Shown here: positions 5,003 to 5,074 of the stretch, piece by piece
Numbering within the stretch: position 1 is the first letter of the stretch
Layout of the letters: the number at the start of each line of letters is the position of its first letter
NCBI GenBank assembly: GCA_021772845.1
Contig: JAJFLF010000356.1
Span: 1 to 5,074 of the forward strand
Direction of reading: 5' to 3'
Length of the DNA: 5,074 bases
DNA from: Mariprofundus sp.
GTDB lineage: Bacteria > Pseudomonadota > Zetaproteobacteria > Mariprofundales > Mariprofundaceae
Program-made: the position numbers and the translations under genes
The notes under the pieces: model-generated
What the model saw: the letters and a program-made list of their open reading frames with translations, nothing else
What the model was told of the DNA's origin: nothing
Database searches by the model: none

Positions 5003-5074
5003 GGGCTCATGGCGCAACTGGTTAGCGCAACCGGCTCATAACCGGTTGGTTCTAGGTTCGAGTCCTAGTGAGCC
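5003..5074 (+). tRNA. tRNA with anticodon CAT (elongator Met or Ile2), 3' end cut by window
   Basis: The cloverleaf is complete except for its last bases. The acceptor 5' strand GGGCTCA (5003-5009) pairs with TGAGCC at the right edge, so position 72 and the discriminator base lie outside the window. T8 is followed by a D stem GCGC/GCGC with loop AACTGGTTA. The anticodon stem ACCGG/CCGGT encloses the loop CTCATAA, with CAT at positions 34-36. The variable loop is TGGTT, and the T arm is CTAGG-TTCGAGT-CCTAG. Initiator tRNA is ruled out: the GGG/CCC anticodon-stem pairs are missing. CAT leaves elongator tRNA-Met or tRNA-Ile2, whose C34 is converted to lysidine by TilS so that it reads AUA. The C4-G69 pair resembles the TilS-favoured Ile2 acceptor stem more than the U4-A69 of E. 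coli tRNA-Met, so Ile2 is slightly preferred. Confidence 0.93.

Noticed and set aside
5003..5074. tRNA as an integration site with a nearby integrase or att repeat
   Set aside because: No integrase gene or duplicated tRNA 3' end is seen within the window, and the tRNA is cut by the right edge, so its downstream side cannot be examined.

Overview
The window looks like a piece of a gammaproteobacterial chromosome with moderate GC content. The best taxonomic evidence is the RhlB-type DEAD-box helicase, an ElyC/YdcF-type envelope protein, two lipoproteins with ordinary Gram-negative lipoboxes, and a POT-family transporter of the type common in Gammaproteobacteria. Genus cannot be read from the sequence. 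There is no transposase, integrase, phage gene, CRISPR array or toxin-antitoxin pair, and no long repeat. I found no undescribed multi-gene system here.

Layout: (1) Positions 1-442, minus strand: a 47-residue lipoprotein gene, followed 64 bp downstream by the 5' end of a DUF218 (ElyC/YdcF-like) membrane protein gene that runs off the left edge. They probably share the promoter at about 474-501. (2) 605-1732, minus strand: a membrane fatty acid desaturase with all three histidine boxes, a GTG start and a strong ribosome binding site. (3) 1733-1916: divergent spacer holding the desaturase promoter, which has a perfect palindrome between its two elements. (4) 1917-2456, plus strand: an unrecognised lipoprotein of about 180 residues. 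(5) 2556-3560, plus strand: a POT/PTR2 transporter whose frame is intact but which lacks roughly 100 residues between helices 2 and 6. (6) 3615-4925, minus strand: an RhlB-like RNA helicase convergent with the transporter. (7) 4926-5002: a 77-bp divergent gap with a small hairpin. (8) 5003 to the right edge, plus strand: a tRNA with anticodon CAT, missing its last bases.

How the genes relate: most are single-gene units, and only the small lipoprotein and the ElyC-like gene look co-transcribed. There is a loose envelope theme (two lipoproteins, a lipid desaturase, an envelope-biogenesis family protein, a transporter). Desaturase and RhlB-like helicase families are often linked to low-temperature physiology, but the sequence does not prove a functional link between these neighbours.

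The observation most worth checking is the in-frame internal deletion in the POT transporter. Lesser ones are the tiny acidic-tailed lipoprotein missed by a length cutoff, the operator-like palindrome at the desaturase promoter, the Met-or-Ile2 ambiguity of the CAT tRNA, and the helicase with no visible Shine-Dalgarno sequence behind a 5' hairpin.
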